Source of the DNA: a bacterium
GTDB lineage: Bacteria; UBA8248
DNA: 64,000 nt
Assembly (NCBI GenBank): GCA_022828125.1
Contig: JAJEJD010000018.1
Span: 62,001 to 126,000 of the forward strand
Reading direction: 5' to 3'
The position numbers and the translations under genes were made by a program. A model generated the notes under the pieces. It was not told where the DNA came from and ran no database searches. It saw nothing but the letters and a program-made list of their open reading frames with translations. Shown one piece after another: positions 61,125-64,000 of the stretch; within the stretch, counting starts at the first letter, position 1; the number at the start of each line of letters is the position of its first letter.

Positions 61125-62072
61125 ATGCTGACCTGGGGGATTTTGGGGCAGCTCCTGTGGACGGGCTTCGCCGCCGCGACCTATTACTGCCTGTTTGCGG
61201 TCGCCTTCTCACTCGTCCTCAAAGTCAACAAGATATGGAATTTCGCCCAGGCCGGGGTAATGGTGTTCGCCTATTACTCCCTGCTCGTGGCGTTCCGGCA
61301 CTGGGGTTTGCCGCTGGTTCCCGCCCTGGTTTTCGGGCTCCTGGTAACGCTTGGCGTATCGCTCGCCCTTGAGCGCTATGCCTTCATGGTTTTCCGTGAT
61401 CGCAATTCCTCGATCCTGACCCTGTTCATCTTCACGATCGTGTTTTCGGAGTTCTCGGTCTATCTCATGGAACTGGTCTTCGGAACCGAACCGCAGACGC
61501 TTTACCCGAGCCTGTTGTGGCCCGTCGACTTATACGCCGGCATTGCGATCAGCCACTGGGACTTGATGGCGATTGCGGTGACGGCGGTGCTCATGCTGCT
61601 CCTCTACCTGTTCATCCACCGCACGCGCTACGGCCGGTATCTGATTGCCGTCGCCGATAACGAGAATCTGGCCGAAATATACGGTATCAGCCGAAAACGC
61701 GCCTACGGCGTTTCAATTTCCATTGCTGCGGTGCTCATTACCTCCGGCATGTATCTTTTCGGGACCAAGGCAGCGCTGTTTCCCTCCACGCCGCTCCAGC
61801 ATTTGTTGATATTCGCCGTCATCGCGACGATTCTGGCCGGGATCGGCAACATCTTTCGCGCCGGAATCGCGGCGGTCGCGCTGAGTCTCATACAGGCTTT
61901 CAGCATTCTCGTCATCGCCTCCAAATGGCAGGCGCTGCTGGCCTATATTCTGATATTCGTCGTCATCATCTTCTTCCCGCGCGGATTCTCCTTGCCGCGC
62001 AAGCTGAGCGGACTGGTGAGACCATCGGGACGTTCCGCCGCGGTGGCGCTCACTGACTCTGCGGGGGACTGA
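61125..62072 (+). CDS. livH: Branched-chain amino-acid-type ABC transporter permease (LivH-like)
   Basis: The 315-aa membrane protein has the LivH N-terminal region (LLWTGFAAATYYCLFAVAFSL, KVNKIWNFAQAG), and the LivH motif RYGRYLIAVADNENLAEIYGI near residue 180. It forms the channel with LivM. It lies 74 bases after the binding-protein gene. Confidence 0.92.
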   Translation: MLTWGILGQLLWTGFAAATYYCLFAVAFSLVLKVNKIWNFAQAGVMVFAYYSLLVAFRHWGLPLVPALVFGLLVTLGVSLALERYAFMVFRDRNSSILTLFIFTIVFSEFSVYLMELVFGTEPQTLYPSLLWPVDLYAGIAISHWDLMAIAVTAVLMLLLYLFIHRTRYGRYLIAVADNENLAEIYGISRKRAYGVSISIAAVLITSGMYLFGTKAALFPSTPLQHLLIFAVIATILAGIGNIFRAGIAAVALSLIQAFSILVIASKWQALLAYILIFVVIIFFPRGFSLPRKLSGLVRPSGRSAAVALTDSAGD

Positions 62073-62079
62073 GGCGGAA

Positions 62080-62994
62080 ATGGAATATCTCCTCACCGTC
62101 ATGGTGCTCATCGGGATCAACGTGATCCTCGCTACGAGCTTCAACCTCATTCTGGGATACGGCGGGCTGATGAGCGTCGCCCATCCCATCTTCTACGCCA
62201 TCGGAGCCTATTGCTCAGGACTTCTGGCGATTCACCTGCAGATACCGGTTCCGCTCTCTATCCTGATAGGAGCAGGAATCGCGATGGTGCTCTCGTTCGG
62301 TGTGTCGCTGCCCTCGCTTCGCGTGTCGGGCGATTACCTCGTCATCGCCAGCATCGGGTTTCAGTTGGGTATCCTGCACGTTATCAACAACCTCGAATTC
62401 ACCGGCGCGGCCGGCGGGCTGACCAACATTCCGGTGCTGAACGAAGGCCCGTCGAGAAGTCTCGTCTTCGTCTTGCTTATCGCGGTCGTCGCCGCCTGCG
62501 CGGTTATGCTTGTGGGCTGGATCGTCGAAGGCGATTACGGGCGGGCCATCACCGCCATGCGCAACGACGAGGAAGCCTTCAGCGCCCTGGGCCGAAACGC
62601 GATGAACATCAAGATTGTCCTGTTCGCCATCGGCTCGGGCATGGCCGGCCTCGCGGGCGCGCTGTATGCGCATTACTTCGCCTACGTCACGCCCGAGCAG
62701 TTCGGCATATTCACTTCCGCAGCCCTGCTGACGATGGTGGTCGTGGGCGGCGCCGCCACGACGTGGGGCCCCCTGGTGGGTGCGGTGCTACTGACGACCC
62801 TTCCGCAGGCCATCACGTTTCTCGGCTTGCCCGTCTCCATCATGGCGCCGCTTCAGGGCGTCATCTACACGACGCTCGTTATTTCCTTCCTCTTCGCGCG
62901 ACCCCAGGGCCTGACGGGAGGCACCAGGGGCGGTGGAGGGCTCGAGGCCTGGAGCGCGAGCGCGGCCTTCAGGGCGAGGAGGAGAGCGGAATGA
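62080..62994 (+). CDS. livM: Branched-chain amino-acid-type ABC transporter permease (LivM-like)
   Basis: The 304-aa membrane protein has ILATSFNLILGYGGLMSVAHP, SGDYLVIASIGFQL, the signature loop GRAITAMRNDEEAFSALGRN and GGAATTWGPLVGAVLL, all typical of LivM. It starts eight bases after livH and overlaps livG by four bases (ATGA). Confidence 0.92.
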   Translation: MEYLLTVMVLIGINVILATSFNLILGYGGLMSVAHPIFYAIGAYCSGLLAIHLQIPVPLSILIGAGIAMVLSFGVSLPSLRVSGDYLVIASIGFQLGILHVINNLEFTGAAGGLTNIPVLNEGPSRSLVFVLLIAVVAACAVMLVGWIVEGDYGRAITAMRNDEEAFSALGRNAMNIKIVLFAIGSGMAGLAGALYAHYFAYVTPEQFGIFTSAALLTMVVVGGAATTWGPLVGAVLLTTLPQAITFLGLPVSIMAPLQGVIYTTLVISFLFARPQGLTGGTRGGGGLEAWSASAAFRARRRAE

Positions 62995-63761
62995 GCGCAA
63001 TCGTCAGGGTCGAGGATCTGCACAAGAGCTTTGGCGGAATCGTGGTGGCGGACGACGTCAACCTGAGCTTCGAGGCGGGCGAGATCGTCGGCCTCATCGG
63101 TCCCAACGGCGCGGGCAAGACGTCTTTGTTCAACCTGATCTCGGGCGTCATTCCCCCCGATGCGGGAGCGATATTCGTGGAAAGCCATCGCGTGGATCAA
63201 CTACCCATGCACCACCGCGCACGGATCGGCCTTGCCCGAACCTGGCAGAACACACGCATGTTTCACTCCATGTCGGTGATAGACAACCTGCTGATAGCGA
63301 CGCGGCGCTACCCCGGAGAATCGCTGGCGCGCATTCTGTTCCGCCGCCGCTCGGTCGACGCCTTCCGCCAGGAAGCGACGGAAAAAGCGATGGTGCTTCT
63401 CGAGCGGGTGGGTCTCGCGGACAAGATGCACGAGATGGCGATCGAACTCTCCTACGGCCAGCAGAAGCGGATCGGCCTGGCCCGGGCGCTGATGAGCGAC
63501 GCGGCGTGCCTGTTGCTGGACGAACCCATGGCGGGGGTCGAAGGGCAGGCGTATGAAACGATCATTCGCGTTATCCGAGAAGAGGCCCAGGCCGGTCGCG
63601 CGGTCTGCGTGGTGGAGCACAATATTTCGTTTATCCGCGATATCAGCGATCGCACGGTTTTCATGTTCAACGGATGTGTTCTCGCCAGCGGCTCCGTCGA
63701 CGAACTGACGCGCGATTCGCAACTCACGGATCTGTACTTCGGCGGCGAACACCCGCAATAA
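62991..63761 (+). CDS. livG: Branched-chain amino-acid-type ABC transporter ATPase (LivG-like)
   Basis: The 256-aa ATPase has Walker A GPNGAGKTS, the signature LSYGQQKRIGLARAL and Walker B CLLLDEPMAGV, with the switch histidine in VVEHNISF. The C-terminus GEHP fits LivG. The start 62991 overlaps the livM stop; a longer open frame upstream is out of phase with livM and not used. Confidence 0.95.
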   Translation: MSAIVRVEDLHKSFGGIVVADDVNLSFEAGEIVGLIGPNGAGKTSLFNLISGVIPPDAGAIFVESHRVDQLPMHHRARIGLARTWQNTRMFHSMSVIDNLLIATRRYPGESLARILFRRRSVDAFRQEATEKAMVLLERVGLADKMHEMAIELSYGQQKRIGLARALMSDAACLLLDEPMAGVEGQAYETIIRVIREEAQAGRAVCVVEHNISFIRDISDRTVFMFNGCVLASGSVDELTRDSQLTDLYFGGEHPQ

Positions 63762-63774
63762 TCGAGAGAGAACG

Positions 63775-64000
63775 ATGTTCGAAGTCCAAAACCTCACGGC
63801 CCGCTACGGGCCACTTGTAGCTGTGAACGACGTGTCGCTGTCTTTCGATACCGGTGTACGCATGGGAATTTTCGGTCACAATGGTTCGGGCAAGTCGACG
63901 CTTCTCAAATGCCTGGTCGGCGGCGTCAGGGATGTTTCCGGTGCGGTGGCTTTTGGTGGTTCACCGATTGTCGCCGATCAGGTTCACCGCAACGTCATGC
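63775..64000 (+). CDS. livF: Branched-chain amino-acid-type ABC transporter ATPase (LivF-like), partial
   Basis: Only the first 75 codons are in the window. The sequence MFEVQNLTARYGPLVAVNDV and Walker A GHNGSGKSTLL identify an ABC ATPase. As the second ATPase after LivG it is the LivF position. GAGAGAG lies before the ATG. The gene continues beyond base 64000. Confidence 0.9.
   Translation, partial: MFEVQNLTARYGPLVAVNDVSLSFDTGVRMGIFGHNGSGKSTLLKCLVGGVRDVSGAVAFGGSPIVADQVHRNVM

Noticed and set aside
62211-62990. Upstream extension of the livG frame to 62211
   Set aside because: The region is the coding sequence of livM in another frame. The ATG at 62991 overlaps the livM stop in the usual ATGA way and begins the conserved ATPase.

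Overview
The window reads as chromosome of a high-GC Gram-negative bacterium. Evidence for this is the lipoprotein signals, a Tat-exported Rieske protein, a multihaem c-type cytochrome, and Liv- and Dpp-type ABC transporters. Many genes are for sugar-acid and hydroxy-acid catabolism. The mix (b6f-like complex, large multihaem cytochrome, ATP/ADP-translocase fused to HEAT repeats, a DUF3090/SCO1664 pair best known from Actinobacteria and Chloroflexi) suggests a poorly sampled lineage near Desulfobacterota, Tectomicrobia or Nitrospinota. That placement is inference and weak.

Layout. 1-2.5 kb: the end of a DMT transporter, then a minus-strand operon of an XRE-type regulator and an unknown 323-aa protein. 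2.5-8.6 kb: a visibly AT-rich defence island. It holds an Avs-like STAND NTPase with a PD-(D/E)XK-like N-terminus, its 1480-codon frame broken by one in-frame TGA, and an AbiEi-type antitoxin whose toxin seems to survive only as a remnant. 8.4-13.1 kb: three palindromic repeat elements around a split cyclopropane-fatty-acid-synthase operon with a flavoprotein reductase between the halves, and a YheT-like hydrolase. 13-16.7 kb: D-Ala-D-Ala ligase, isochorismatase-family hydrolase, 2-hydroxyacid dehydrogenase and a HepT/MntA toxin-antitoxin pair. 17-19.4 kb: a Rieske/cytochrome b6/subunit IV operon ending in a 35-codon membrane peptide and a clear terminator. 19.7-21.3 kb: FitAB-type toxin-antitoxin, a degenerate membrane Mrr-like protein and a 55-aa membrane protein. 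21.5-25.2 kb: a four-cluster ferredoxin, a bifunctional (p)ppGpp synthetase/hydrolase and endonuclease V. 25.2-31.8 kb: a membrane-anchored octahaem cytochrome and an NTT-HEAT-cNMP-binding fusion.

31.9-36.2 kb holds a compact three-gene operon (two different ATP-grasp proteins and a DUF1611-like P-loop protein) that looks like an uncharacterised ligase pathway. Divergent from it, at 36.3-40.7 kb, are a dipeptide-type ABC transporter lacking its ATPases and a histone-deacetylase-family amidohydrolase. 40.7-45.3 kb is a TetR-HtrA-CopA-CopZ metal-stress operon with a well-formed promoter/operator. 45.4-51 kb has a flavin reductase, SDR and hydrolase cluster, a DUF3090/SCO1664 pair and a lipoprotein. 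51-59.7 kb is a catabolic block: inositol-monophosphatase-like enzyme, two Ldh2-family dehydrogenases, split UxaA-type dehydratase, zinc alcohol dehydrogenase, SDR and an old-yellow-enzyme homologue. The window ends in a Liv-type ABC operon cut off inside livF.

The most unusual points are the TGA-interrupted Avs gene, the ATP-grasp/DUF1611 operon, the split CFA-synthase/reductase operon, and the palindromic repeat family with shared TGTTGAAAAA-like ends. All functions come from reading motifs and family resemblance by eye; no database search was possible.
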